DNA from: Desulfobacteraceae bacterium
GTDB taxonomy: Bacteria > Desulfobacterota > DSM-4660 > Desulfatiglandales > Desulfatiglandaceae
Length of the DNA: 45,133 nucleotides
Direction: 5' to 3'
NCBI GenBank assembly: GCA_016844935.1
Contig: JAERTK010000328.1
Coordinates: 1 to 45,133, forward strand
Of the stretch, positions 1-8,511 are shown piece by piece (within the stretch, counting starts at the first letter, position 1; each line of letters begins with the position of its first letter). Both the position numbers and the translations under genes were made by a program. The notes below the pieces were generated by a model. The model was not told the origin of the DNA and did not search any database. It saw only the letters and a program-made list of their open reading frames with translations.

Positions 1-1905
1 ATCCCGGACATACCGGTCCAGAGCCACCAGTTGGGGCGCCTTTTCCTCGGATCCGAAGATGTCATCGATGCGCTTTCGAATGGTTTTGACAATGTCGCCT
101 TCGCCCACCTGGTCGGCCACAAGGGTCTCCAGTTCGTCAGCACACAGATCGACCATCTGGCTCAGCACGTGGTGGGACTCATAGTGCCGCTCCCGCATGA
201 TGTCTTCCACCTGGTTTTGAATTTCTATGATTCGGCCCAGATTTCTTTCACCACGGGCCAGGGTATTCTCCCAGGATTTTTCAGGGAGAAGGGCCAGTTT
301 TCTGGCCAGGATGTTCAGTGATCCGGAAAGCACGGAAACGGGGGTTTTCAGCTCGTGGGACAAGTGGTTGATCACCTTGTCCTTGGCCCGGTTCAAACTG
401 GATACTTCCCGATAGGCTTTCTTAACCTCCTCTGAAAACCGGGCATTTTCGATGGAGAGTTCAACGGTTCCCGCCACCAGACTCAAAAGTTCCACGTTCC
501 CCTGGTCAAAGCTCCCCTTTTTCTTGTTGATGGCGCACAGGACACCGATGATGCGGTCCCTGCTTTTCAGGGGGACCAGGAGCAGGTTACGGGTTTGATA
601 CCCCATGATTTTGTCCCGTTCCCGGTGAATGGTGGGGTCTTTGAGGGTATCATGGATGATCATGGGTTTGCCGGTTTTTATGACCTGCCCCGCGATGAGT
701 TTATCAATGGGAAATCGGATCTCTTTAACCCTTTTCTGGGTTGCCATATCGTCATAGGCGACGCCGATAAAGAAGAGCTCCCGGTTCTCCTCATCTAAGA
801 GGGTCACCAGTGCCCCTTCAGAACCCATGAGGCGCTTCACCTCATTGCTTACGTAATCCAGGAGTTCCCCCAGGTCGGGGTATTCCGGGAGGGCCGTGCT
901 GATGCGAAGGAGCGCTTCATTGGTTTTGTAGGCGTTAATGATCTCTTCCGAGAATCTGGCGTTTTCTATGGAAAGCACCACGGTGCCTGCAATCATATTG
1001 AGCAGTTCCGTGTCCGATTCTTCAAAAACGCCTTCCTTCTTGTTGCGGACGCACAGGGTGCCGATGATGCGGTCACCACTCCTCAATGGCACTTCCAGTA
1101 GATTTCGGGTTTGGTATCCCAGCTTTTCATCCACGCCGGAATAGAAGCTGGGTTCTTGGGTCGTATCATGGACAACAATGGCCTTTCCCGTTCGGATGAC
1201 TTTCCCCGCGACGCTTTTGTCCAGGGGGAAACGAATCTCCTTGATCCGCTGTTGTGTGGCGCTGTCGTCGTAGGCCGCCCCTTTGTAGAAGAGCTCGCCC
1301 CGGTCCTCGTCCACCAGGACCACCAGGGCGCCCTCGGTTCCCAGGAGTTCTTTGATTTCCCGGCTGATGTAGTCCAGAAGATCTTCCAGGTCCGGATATT
1401 CGGGAAGGGCCATGCTGATTCTCAGCATGGCCCGGTTGTTCCGGGCAATTTTCTGTTCTTGGGTGATATCCCGAAGCAGTACCAGCTCTCCTCCGGGTTC
1501 ATGGGGGTCTTTGGAATAGATCACCCCCCGCATGATCACATCCAGAAGGCGACCGTCCTTGGTGAGCCGTTTGGTTTTGTGGCGCAGTATCAGCTTTTTT
1601 TCCAGCAGTTCCTTCAAGATCTGGTGGGTTTCTTTTTCCATCCCTTTGGGGGTATAGGGAATGGTTTTTCCTTCCAACTCGTCCAGGGTCCAGCCGAAGG
1701 TCTCCGTGAAAGCCTCTGTGACGTAGTAAACGCTGCCGTCCAGGTTACAGACGATGACGGGGTAGGGCACAAAATCCAGCAAAGACCGCATGCCCATTTT
1801 GGATTCGCGGAGGGCCTGCCTGGCCTTTTCCTGCTGTTCAGCCATTTCCGATTCGAGCGACTTTATCTTCTCCTGCAGCGCTTTTCGGGTCGGGTTCTCA
1901 GCCAT
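1..1905 (-). CDS. PAS-GAF-GAF sensor histidine kinase (C-terminus outside window)
   Basis: Sensor kinase of a two-component pathway. The visible 635 residues begin with a short coiled coil (about 8-35), followed by a PAS domain (about 36-150) ending in LLRDITQEQ. Two GAF domains follow (about 156-320 and 326-490), and then a HisKA dimerisation helix with the H-box LSHELKTPVS, whose phosphoacceptor is His517. No membrane segment is visible, so it is probably cytoplasmic. The two GAF domains are close copies of each other (both contain LPEYPDL, EIRFP, GYQTRNLL and SIENARFSEE), which suggests a recent internal duplication. The reading frame is still open at base 1, so the HATPase domain lies outside. 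The start at 1905 is preceded by GGAGG about 12 bases upstream. No response regulator is adjacent inside the window. The ligand is unknown. Confidence 0.9.
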   Translation of the reverse strand, partial: MAENPTRKALQEKIKSLESEMAEQQEKARQALRESKMGMRSLLDFVPYPVIVCNLDGSVYYVTEAFTETFGWTLDELEGKTIPYTPKGMEKETHQILKELLEKKLILRHKTKRLTKDGRLLDVIMRGVIYSKDPHEPGGELVLLRDITQEQKIARNNRAMLRISMALPEYPDLEDLLDYISREIKELLGTEGALVVLVDEDRGELFYKGAAYDDSATQQRIKEIRFPLDKSVAGKVIRTGKAIVVHDTTQEPSFYSGVDEKLGYQTRNLLEVPLRSGDRIIGTLCVRNKKEGVFEESDTELLNMIAGTVVLSIENARFSEEIINAYKTNEALLRISTALPEYPDLGELLDYVSNEVKRLMGSEGALVTLLDEENRELFFIGVAYDDMATQKRVKEIRFPIDKLIAGQVIKTGKPMIIHDTLKDPTIHRERDKIMGYQTRNLLLVPLKSRDRIIGVLCAINKKKGSFDQGNVELLSLVAGTVELSIENARFSEEVKKAYREVSSLNRAKDKVINHLSHELKTPVSVLSGSLNILARKLALLPEKSWENTLARGERNLGRIIEIQNQVEDIMRERHYESHHVLSQMVDLCADELETLVADQVGEGDIVKTIRKRIDDIFGSEEKAPQLVALDRYVRD

Positions 1906-2076
1906 TTTTTGGGAAATCCTCCATTGGCATACGGAAAATGAGAGAATCAGTGCAAAACCCTGGGGCCAAAGATTCAAGCCTTTTCCAGGAGCACCCTTTT
2001 GTCTTCCTTTGATACAGGCCCGGGAGGAATTTTTCAAGTTTTGTTTCACCCATTGGATCCGGATTCTTCGTAGTGT

Positions 2077-2105
2077 TTGACACCAGGGTTGCGTTTCCTT
2101 ATAAT
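2077..2105 (+). promoter_or_regulatory. consensus sigma-70 promoter
   Basis: TTGACA (2077-2082) and TATAAT (2100-2105) are both exact consensus hexamers, separated by 17 bases. It lies 58 bases before the zinc-ribbon gene and points into the zinc ribbon-queD-kdsB-recJ run. A strong constitutive promoter is the simplest reading. Confidence 0.8.
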
Positions 2106-2162
2106 TCGGTCTCTGGACCATGAACCAATGAAATTGTAACCCCTGAAAAGGAGATGGTTAGC

Positions 2163-2531
2163 ATGAAATGCCCACATTGTGACAAAGATATTCCGGGATC
2201 CCTGTGCCCAAAATGCGGAGAGACCGTTTATGAGGATGCAACCTATTGCCAGTCATGCGCAACGCCCCTGAAAGAATCGGCGCCACCGGCCCCGGCCCAT
2301 AAGGGGAAAAACTTTTTTGGCGATGACGATGAGGGAGACATCGATTTTGACAATCGGGTTTTATGCCCCGACGGGACCTGCACCGGCATCATGGTTGACG
2401 GCCGGTGTTCGGAATGTGGAAAGGCCGAAGGGGACCACGATTCCGTGAAAGAGGAGCCGGAAGAGACCGAGCAAAAGGAAGAAGGGGATGACGTTGAACC
2501 CGCTGAACCCGCTGAAAAAAAGGATGCCTAA
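2163..2531 (+). CDS. zinc-ribbon protein with acidic tail
   Basis: Small protein of 122 residues and unknown function. The N-terminus carries two CxxC pairs (CPHC and CPKC), then CQSC, then CPDGTC and CSEC, which suggests two or three zinc ribbons. The last third is highly acidic (Glu/Asp/Pro/Ala) and probably disordered. An ATG at 2154 also exists, but AGGAG sits directly against it; the ATG at 2163 has that AGGAG at a proper 9-base distance, so 2163 is chosen. It is the first gene after a consensus promoter and lies 12 bases before queD, so it is probably co-transcribed with queD, kdsB and recJ. No function can be assigned from the sequence. Confidence 0.8.
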   Translation: MKCPHCDKDIPGSLCPKCGETVYEDATYCQSCATPLKESAPPAPAHKGKNFFGDDDEGDIDFDNRVLCPDGTCTGIMVDGRCSECGKAEGDHDSVKEEPEETEQKEEGDDVEPAEPAEKKDA

Positions 2532-2543
2532 AGGATATTACGG

Positions 2544-2915
2544 ATGTATGAATTGAAAATAATCACCCGGTTTGCAGCCGCCCACCAGCTACGTGCCCTG
2601 GTGGGGGGATGTGAGAATTTGCACGGGCACAACTGGAAGGTGGAGGTGACTGTGGTGGGAAACGCTCTGGGAGATGATGGGCTGCTCATGGATTTCAGGG
2701 TCATTAAAGGCCATACCAAAGAGATCATTGACGACCTGGACCATAAATTTCTGAACGAAATTGGCGCTTTCAAGTCCATGGAGCCCTCATCGGAGAACAT
2801 CGCCCGCCATATTTTCAAAATCCTTTCGGATCGATTGGAGGCGAGTGGGGTTCGGGTGAGCAAGGTGACGGCGTGGGAATCCGAATCCGCATGCGCCAGC
2901 TACATGGAGCCCTGA
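2544..2915 (+). CDS. queD: 6-carboxy-5,6,7,8-tetrahydropterin synthase (QueD/PTPS family)
   Basis: PTPS-family enzyme of 123 residues. In bacteria this family usually converts 7,8-dihydroneopterin triphosphate to 6-carboxytetrahydropterin in queuosine/7-deazaguanine synthesis. The zinc-binding histidines are His14 (FAAAH), His27 and His29 (LHGHNW). Cys23, four residues before the HGH motif, is the expected catalytic cysteine. The LDHKFLNE motif supplies the Asp/His of the active site, and the C-terminal ESESA segment supplies the pterin-binding Glu. The length is normal. Neither queC nor queE is in the window, so QueD rather than eukaryotic-type PTPS is inferred from family and host. It is followed 9 bases later by kdsB. 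Confidence 0.88.
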   Translation: MYELKIITRFAAAHQLRALVGGCENLHGHNWKVEVTVVGNALGDDGLLMDFRVIKGHTKEIIDDLDHKFLNEIGAFKSMEPSSENIARHIFKILSDRLEASGVRVSKVTAWESESACASYMEP

Positions 2916-2924
2916 ACTGAAAAA

Positions 2925-3686
2925 ATGAACATATTCGCATTTATTCCCGCAAGATACCAATCCAGCCGTTTCCCGGGAAAACCCCTGGCAATGATTAATG
3001 GTAAGCCCATGATCCGGCATACCTACGAACGGGCCCTGGCATGCCCGGAACTTTCAGCGGTTTATGTGGCCACCGACGATGACCGTATCCTGGAATGTGT
3101 GAAGGGTTTTGGCGGAAAGGCCTTGATGACGAGACGAGATCATGTGTCCGGGACGGATCGAATTGCCGAAGCGGCGCGGAAGATCGGTGTAAAGGATCGG
3201 GATCTGGTGGTGAACATCCAGGGGGATCAGCCGGCTTTTCAGCCCCAAGTGGTTTCCGCTATGATTGCGCCCCTGGTGGCGGATGAAACCATTCCCATGA
3301 GTACCCTTAAATGTCGCATTCGGGATGAGAAAGATGTGACCAATCCCAACCATGTAAAGGTGGTGACGGACAACCACGGCTTTGCCCTCTATTTTTCCCG
3401 ATGTCCCATTCCTTTCTGCCGCGATGCCAGCCCCGGCCGGGTCCATTACAAACATCTGGGGTTTTATTGCTTCAGAATGGATTTTCTCCTTGAGTTCACG
3501 GCGCTTCCCGAAGGGAAACTGGAATCGTTGGAAAAGCTCGAGCAGTTGCGTGCGCTGGAAAACGGCTATCGCATCAGTGTCCCGGAAAGCATGTACGATT
3601 CCATTGAGGTGGACGTTCCGGATGATGTGGAGGCCATTGAACAATGCCTTAACGGCCACCCGCAATCCCCAACCCGCAGCCCATAA
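2925..3686 (+). CDS. kdsB: 3-deoxy-manno-octulosonate cytidylyltransferase
   Basis: Activates KDO with CTP to CMP-KDO for lipopolysaccharide inner core synthesis in the cytosol. The 253-residue protein has the family start IPARYQSSRFPGKPL (residues 7-21), which is the nucleotide-binding loop. It also has VATDDDRI, SGTDRIAEA and VNIQGDQP (metal/CTP site) and the C-terminal DVPDDVEAIE motif. Length is typical of KdsB. The stop codon overlaps the recJ start (TAATG at 3684-3688), so the two genes are translationally coupled. The presence of kdsB indicates an LPS-bearing Gram-negative host. Confidence 0.95.
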   Translation: MNIFAFIPARYQSSRFPGKPLAMINGKPMIRHTYERALACPELSAVYVATDDDRILECVKGFGGKALMTRRDHVSGTDRIAEAARKIGVKDRDLVVNIQGDQPAFQPQVVSAMIAPLVADETIPMSTLKCRIRDEKDVTNPNHVKVVTDNHGFALYFSRCPIPFCRDASPGRVHYKHLGFYCFRMDFLLEFTALPEGKLESLEKLEQLRALENGYRISVPESMYDSIEVDVPDDVEAIEQCLNGHPQSPTRSP

Positions 3687-5401
3687 TGAAAACCACCTTG
3701 TCCGGGCGCAAAAACTGGGAACTAAAACCCGAATCACCGCTTGTGCCGCGTCTCGTGCGTCATGCCGGCGTAACGCCTCTTCAGGCACAGCTTCTGGTGA
3801 ATCGGGATCTCACGGACACAAATGCCATCCAGTCTTTCTTGTCTCCCCGGTTGTCTCAAATGATCGATCCCATGCGCATGAAGGGGATGGATGAAGCGGT
3901 CAAATGCATTGTTCTGGCCATGGAAGAGCGCCAAAAAATCACCGTTTACGGAGATTACGATGCAGATGGGTTGACGGCCACCGCCTTGCTCGCCACCTTT
4001 CTGTCGCACCTGGGGCTTTCCGTCGCAACGTATGTGCCGGACCGGTTGAAAGAAGGGTACGGCTTGAACGAAGCGGCGGTAAGACATATTCGGGAAAATG
4101 GTACGGGTTTGATCATCACGGTGGATTGCGGGATCTCCAACGACGCAGAGGTGAATCTGGCCAAACGCCTGGGCGTGGATGTGGTCATCACGGACCATCA
4201 CCTGGTGCCACCCGGATTTCGGCCCCAATGCCCGGTGATAAACCCCCATCAGCCCGGTTGCTCTTTCCCCTTCAAGTCCCTCTCCGGAGTAGGGCTGGCC
4301 TTCTTTCTGGCTGTGGGGCTTAGAACGGCGCTCAGAAAAAAAGGATGGTTCAAGTCCGGAAATGAGCCGGACCTGAGAGAATATCTGGATCTCGTGGCCC
4401 TGGGCACCATGGCGGATCGTGTGCCGTTGCTGGGGCAGAACCGGGTCCTGGTTTCCGGTGGCGTGGCCCGCATGGCCCATTCCACATGGCCGGGTATTCG
4501 GGCCCTGATGGATGTGGCCGGTGTGGGCATAACGGAAGTTTCTTCCGATGATCTGGCTTTCAGGGTGGGGCCCCGTCTCAATGCCCCCGGTCGTATGGGG
4601 GATTCGCACATGGGGTTGCAGATACTCATGGCTGAGAAACAGGTGGAAGCGCATGTTCTGGCCAATAAGATTGACGCGACCAATGTGAGACGTCGGGCTC
4701 TGGAGCAGGAGATCCTCGAGGAGGCCACGGCCATGATCGATGATCGGGCGGAGGACCGGCGAACCCTGTTGCTGGCTTCGGAAAACTGGCACACCGGCGT
4801 TCTGGGCATTGTGGCATCCAGGCTGGTGGACCGATATCACAAACCTGTCATGATGGCCGCCATTCGAGACGGCGTTGCCGTCGGCTCCGGAAGAAGCATC
4901 GCGGGGTTCGATCTTTACAGGGCCATGAAAAAGATGTCCCATTGCTTTCTAAGATTCGGCGGGCATTCCCATGCGGCGGGGTTTTCGTTGCAAGCGAACC
5001 GGTTGGAGGAGCTCAGAAATGGTCTGGAAACAGAGGCCGAAAGACATCTTCAGCCAAAAGACCTGATTCCCACCACCCGTGTGGATTTGGAACTCCCCTT
5101 CAGGGACGTCACCCTGGATGCTATTCACCAGATCAACGCCCTGGCACCCTTTGGCGAGGGTAACCCGGAACCTGTTTTCATGGCCCGTTCCGTAAAGGTG
5201 TTTGAATCGCGGGTTGTGGGTGAAAGGCACCTCAAGCTGAGGCTGGGGCAGGGGGGGCAGGTTCTCGATGCCATCGCTTTCGGCCTTGGCAATCACCATC
5301 CCCTCAAGGGTATTTCAACGGATTTTCTGTTCACACCCGAAGTAAACCGATGGAAGGGAAGCGAAAGCGTGCAGCTTAAGATTATTGATCTGGCTCACTG
5401 A
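3686..5401 (+). CDS. recJ: single-stranded-DNA-specific exonuclease RecJ
   Basis: 5'-3' single-strand DNA exonuclease for recombination and repair. The 571-residue protein has the DHH phosphoesterase motifs in order: GDYDADG (89-95, motif I), VDCGISND (146-153) and ITDHH (168-172, motif III). Later come GPRLNAPGR (295-303) and the DHHA1 motif GGHSHAAGF (425-433), with a C-terminal OB-like domain. Length matches the family. The start at 3686 overlaps the kdsB stop by one base. The 3' end overlaps the convergent ACT-protein gene by 20 bases (5382-5401). Confidence 0.95.
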   Translation: MKTTLSGRKNWELKPESPLVPRLVRHAGVTPLQAQLLVNRDLTDTNAIQSFLSPRLSQMIDPMRMKGMDEAVKCIVLAMEERQKITVYGDYDADGLTATALLATFLSHLGLSVATYVPDRLKEGYGLNEAAVRHIRENGTGLIITVDCGISNDAEVNLAKRLGVDVVITDHHLVPPGFRPQCPVINPHQPGCSFPFKSLSGVGLAFFLAVGLRTALRKKGWFKSGNEPDLREYLDLVALGTMADRVPLLGQNRVLVSGGVARMAHSTWPGIRALMDVAGVGITEVSSDDLAFRVGPRLNAPGRMGDSHMGLQILMAEKQVEAHVLANKIDATNVRRRALEQEILEEATAMIDDRAEDRRTLLLASENWHTGVLGIVASRLVDRYHKPVMMAAIRDGVAVGSGRSIAGFDLYRAMKKMSHCFLRFGGHSHAAGFSLQANRLEELRNGLETEAERHLQPKDLIPTTRVDLELPFRDVTLDAIHQINALAPFGEGNPEPVFMARSVKVFESRVVGERHLKLRLGQGGQVLDAIAFGLGNHHPLKGISTDFLFTPEVNRWKGSESVQLKIIDLAH

Positions 5402-5873
5402 AAATCCGGGCCGCCATTTCGATGTCTTCCGGACTGAAGACAAACAGGGCTTTCCGGCTGTCAGCAATGGCCGAACCATAGACGTAATTGATGTTGATGC
5501 CTTCTTCTCCGAACTTTTTGGCCATTTCCGCCAGGCTACCCGGCTTGTTTTCAATCTCCAGCGCGATCACCGGAAGAATGTCGAAGAGGTAACCCTTTCG
5601 GCTCAACAGGTCGATGACCTTATCGGTATTTTCCGCCAGGAGCCGTATGAGGGCATAATCAGCGGAATCTTTCTTCATGGACCCATAGCTGGCGGCGGGT
5701 GCCACCCGTTTGAGGGATTTCCCCCTGGCCTTGAAAAGGGTCTGAACGTACTCCGATGCGTCCTGAATGGTCAAGGCATCAATGTTCAACCCGGCTTCCT
5801 CAAGCATGGCCGTCAGCTTGGCCAGCTCGCCGGGAGCGTTTTCCAGGAAAAGCGAAATCTCCGTTCTTACCAT
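5382..5873 (-). CDS. tandem ACT-domain protein
   Basis: Stand-alone regulatory protein of 163 residues made of two ACT domains. The first is about residues 5-70 (ISLFLENAPGELAKL) and the second about 100-160 (ALEIENKPGSLAEMAKKF). Both have the typical N-terminal ENxPGxL ligand loop, which in the family binds amino acids or similar small ligands. No catalytic domain is attached, so it is probably an amino-acid sensor or allosteric subunit; the ligand is not visible. The gene lies 27 bases downstream of hflC on the same strand and may share its transcript. The start at 5873 has GAAGGGAA upstream. Confidence 0.85.
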   Translation of the reverse strand: MVRTEISLFLENAPGELAKLTAMLEEAGLNIDALTIQDASEYVQTLFKARGKSLKRVAPAASYGSMKKDSADYALIRLLAENTDKVIDLLSRKGYLFDILPVIALEIENKPGSLAEMAKKFGEEGININYVYGSAIADSRKALFVFSPEDIEMAARIFSEPDQ

Positions 5874-5900
5874 GGTTAATTCCCTTCTGATGGTGGAATA

Positions 5901-6866
5901 TTAATTGTTGCCGGGGTTATATTCATTGAAAGGACCATAACCCTTGAAATATTTTAAGAAATCCGAATCTGTTGAAAGCAGCAGGAAACTCTTATGGTCC
6001 ATGGCGTTCTGGTACACGTCCAGGGATTTCACAAAAGAGTAAAAATCCGGATCCTTGTTGTAGGCCTGAGCATAGATCTTGGTGGACGTCGCGTCCGCTT
6101 TTCCCATGATCTCCTGGGCGGTCTTGTAAGCTTCGGATGTGATTTTCTTAAGCTCCTTGTCCCGGTTACCTTCGATAACGCGCGATTCCCCTTCGCCCTC
6201 CGAGCGAAATTTCTCGGCAATCTGTTTTCGTTCGGCGATCATTCTCTGGTAGACGGATTTCCGAACCTGTTCCACATAGTTCAATCGTTTGATCTGTACG
6301 TCCACCAGTTCGATCCCGAAATCCTTCAGCTTGGGCTGGGCCTGGTTCATGATGCCAGTGGTGATTTTTCCCCTTCCCGTGGTGATTTCACCTAAGGTTC
6401 TCTCCTCTTCTTTGGTATGTCCGAGACCCACCTCAAACGTATCCAGCTCACGGTTGGTATCCCGGACGGTTTCGATGAGGGGATAGGAGGTAATAAAATT
6501 CCTGACCGCCGGGTCGATGATATCGTCCAGCCGGGCTTGAGCTCCCATCACGTTATTGACCGTTTGAAAGAATTTAAGCGGGTCCACAATCTTCCATCTC
6601 GCAAAGGTGTCAACGTAGATAAAGGTCTTGTCCAGGGTGGGTACCTGGCCGGGGTCACCGTCCCATTCCAGCAGGTTTTTGGGAAAGAAATTGGCCTGTT
6701 GGATCACCGGAATTTTGAAATAGAGCCCGGGAGCCGTTTTGGCGGACCCGATGGATTTTCCGAACTGGGTTATGACCACCTGTTCGGTTTCACCGATAAT
6801 ATAAGCGCCTGAAAAAATGGCGATCAGGATGATAACCAGGGGAATGATCAGCATTTTCATTTTCAT
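5901..6866 (-). CDS. hflC: HflC, SPFH/Band-7 protease modulator
   Basis: One half of the HflKC complex, which in model bacteria forms a large periplasm-facing cage around the membrane protease FtsH and moderates its activity. The 321-residue protein has one N-terminal membrane segment (about 5-25), then a Band-7/SPFH domain starting at ETEQVVITQFGKSIG, a long helical region rich in Lys/Glu and a hydrophobic C-terminal part. The start codon overlaps the hflK stop (ATGA), typical for the hflK-hflC pair. No hflX or hfq precedes the pair here. Confidence 0.93.
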   Translation of the reverse strand: MKMKMLIIPLVIILIAIFSGAYIIGETEQVVITQFGKSIGSAKTAPGLYFKIPVIQQANFFPKNLLEWDGDPGQVPTLDKTFIYVDTFARWKIVDPLKFFQTVNNVMGAQARLDDIIDPAVRNFITSYPLIETVRDTNRELDTFEVGLGHTKEEERTLGEITTGRGKITTGIMNQAQPKLKDFGIELVDVQIKRLNYVEQVRKSVYQRMIAERKQIAEKFRSEGEGESRVIEGNRDKELKKITSEAYKTAQEIMGKADATSTKIYAQAYNKDPDFYSFVKSLDVYQNAMDHKSFLLLSTDSDFLKYFKGYGPFNEYNPGNN

Positions 6867-7915
6867 TTTTTAACTCCTTCCGATGTCCCAAGGTTCAGCA
6901 ACGGGAGAAAATTTTTCTGTTCCGCGTCAATAAAGAATTTCTTTTCCAGCTTCGGCAGGATGGTCTGCATGGCTTCGAGGTAGAGGCGCCTGCGGGTCAC
7001 ATCTTCCGACAGGGCGTAAGCCTGGTACAGATCCAGGAATCGCGCCGCGTCACCCTTGGCACGGTTTACGCGATCCAAAGCGTAGCCTTCCGCGGCCTTG
7101 ATGGTCTTCTCAGCATTTCCCTTGGCGGCCGGAATCACTTTATTGTAGGCTTCCTTGGCCTGGTAGATCATGCGCTCTTTTTCCTGGATGGCCTGGTTCA
7201 CTTCGTTGAAAGAGGGTTGCACCGGCTCAGGCACATTGGTCTTTTTCATTTCCACGTTGACGACTTTGATCCCCGTTTCCGCTTCGTTCAAAAATTTTTG
7301 CAGCATGACCTTGGCTTTTCCCGCAATTTCTTCCCGCTTGGAGATGACTTCGTTGATGGAACTGTCACCCACCACCAGGCGCATGCTGGCCTCCGCCAGA
7401 TCCCTGAAGGTGGCCCTCACATTGTTAACCTTGAAAAGATAGTTGAAAGGGTCCTTAATGCGGTATTGAACGATCCAGGGTACCACCGCCACGTTCAGGT
7501 CACCGGTCAGCATGAGGGACTCATTTTGATAGGAACTGGAAGCAGCGTAGCGTGTTTTCACGCCTGCCTGAAGGGTCCTGAAACCGAATTCTTCCTTGAA
7601 AACGTAGCGCACCTTGACCTTGGTCACCTTTTCAATACCCCGGGGCAGTTTGAAGCTGAGCCCCGGTTGGGCTGTCCTCACGTATTTTCCAAACCGTTGC
7701 ACAACGCCCACTTCATCCACCGCCACCGTATAAAAGCAGCTGGAGCCCAGGAAAAGCGCCACCACCACCACGATGATAATCCAGGAACCGCCAGGGAATT
7801 TCTTCCTTGCGCCGCGGATTTTTTCAAAAACCTCATCCATCTTCGGAGGACCCCCGGACTGTCCGCCCGGTTGTCTGTTTTTCTTCTCCTGCAATTTGTC
7901 CCAGTCCCAAGCCAT
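6863..7915 (-). CDS. hflK: HflK, SPFH/Band-7 protease modulator
   Basis: Partner of HflC, 350 residues. The N-terminal cytoplasmic part starts MAWDWDKLQ and is rich in Gln/Gly, as in other HflK proteins. One membrane segment follows (about 44-62), then a Band-7 domain containing VDEVGVVQRFGKYVRT and a helical cage domain. It is the first gene of the hflK-hflC-ACT run, with a candidate promoter about 50 bases upstream. Translational coupling with hflC by a 4-base overlap fits equimolar synthesis. Confidence 0.94.
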   Translation of the reverse strand: MAWDWDKLQEKKNRQPGGQSGGPPKMDEVFEKIRGARKKFPGGSWIIIVVVVALFLGSSCFYTVAVDEVGVVQRFGKYVRTAQPGLSFKLPRGIEKVTKVKVRYVFKEEFGFRTLQAGVKTRYAASSSYQNESLMLTGDLNVAVVPWIVQYRIKDPFNYLFKVNNVRATFRDLAEASMRLVVGDSSINEVISKREEIAGKAKVMLQKFLNEAETGIKVVNVEMKKTNVPEPVQPSFNEVNQAIQEKERMIYQAKEAYNKVIPAAKGNAEKTIKAAEGYALDRVNRAKGDAARFLDLYQAYALSEDVTRRRLYLEAMQTILPKLEKKFFIDAEQKNFLPLLNLGTSEGVKK

Positions 7916-7964
7916 CAGGCATCTCCTTCGTCACTGATTTTCGCTAAATTGTATCGATCCGCAC

Positions 7965-7993
7965 AAGATAATTATAAAATGGCTCCAGGTCAA
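7965..7993 (-). promoter_or_regulatory. candidate promoter for hflKC
   Basis: On the minus strand TTGACC (7993-7988) and TATCTT (7970-7965) are spaced by 17 bases, about 50 bases before the hflK start. The -35 is good and the -10 is 4/6. A weaker candidate for the divergent yidD-like gene is TTGACT (8021-8026) with TAGGGT 17 bases later on the plus strand. Confidence 0.42.
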
Positions 7994-8100
7994 GAAATAT
8001 TGGTCTTTTGTTCGAACGTCTTGACTTCTTTTGGCAGCTTCATTAGGGTTTTGAGTCGCGGGTTGCAACTGAAACAAACGATTCAGGGGTGAATTGACAA

Positions 8101-8511
8101 GTGAACATACAAAAGACTTTTTTCGTCATCCTTGTGATGTTGAGCTTTCTGGGGTCGGGTTTTGCAGAAAGCGCATACGCCGATCCCTTTGATATGATAA
8201 CAGGGCAGGGCACTTCCCAAAGGAAAGACCATCCGGTTCACTCCGAAAACAATGTGGGGGTGTGGCTGGCATCGTTTTTTTCCAAACATGTTTCAGCGGT
8301 GGATGGGGACCGGTGCCCCAGTGAACCCACCTGCTCCAGCTACAGCGTTCAGGCGTTCAAAAAACATGGACTGGCCATGGGGTGGTTGATGACCGTAGAC
8401 CGGTTGATCCACGAAGGGGATGAATGGTCCGTGTCGCCCGTAAAAAATCGCAATGGGAAAGGGAAGATCATTGATCCAGTCGACAACAATGATTTCTGGT
8501 GGTATCCATAA
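8101..8511 (+). CDS. exported YidD-like protein
   Basis: 136 residues. The C-terminal half has the YidD (membrane insertion efficiency factor) pattern: CPSEPTCSSYSVQAFKKHG, then a Gly-containing helix and DRLIHEGDEW. Ordinary YidD is about 70-85 residues and cytoplasmic, near yidC/rnpA. Here the domain follows a clear signal sequence (1-27: Lys, hydrophobic core, AESAYA) and there is no yidC in the window, so this copy is probably periplasmic or anchored from outside. Translation starts at GTG 8101, with AGGGG about 9-10 bases upstream. Its stop overlaps the start of the next gene (TAATG), so the two products are probably made together. A general role in membrane protein handling is inferred only from the family. 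Confidence 0.75.
   Translation: MNIQKTFFVILVMLSFLGSGFAESAYADPFDMITGQGTSQRKDHPVHSENNVGVWLASFFSKHVSAVDGDRCPSEPTCSSYSVQAFKKHGLAMGWLMTVDRLIHEGDEWSVSPVKNRNGKGKIIDPVDNNDFWWYP

Noticed and set aside
1111-1941. Plus-strand open frame of 276 codons opposite the histidine kinase
   Set aside because: It is antisense to clear PAS and GAF domains and has no recognisable domain or ribosome site.
3734-4942. Minus-strand open frame of 402 codons within recJ
   Set aside because: It is antisense to the conserved DHH exonuclease; composition is rich in His/Arg/Gly as expected of a shadow frame.
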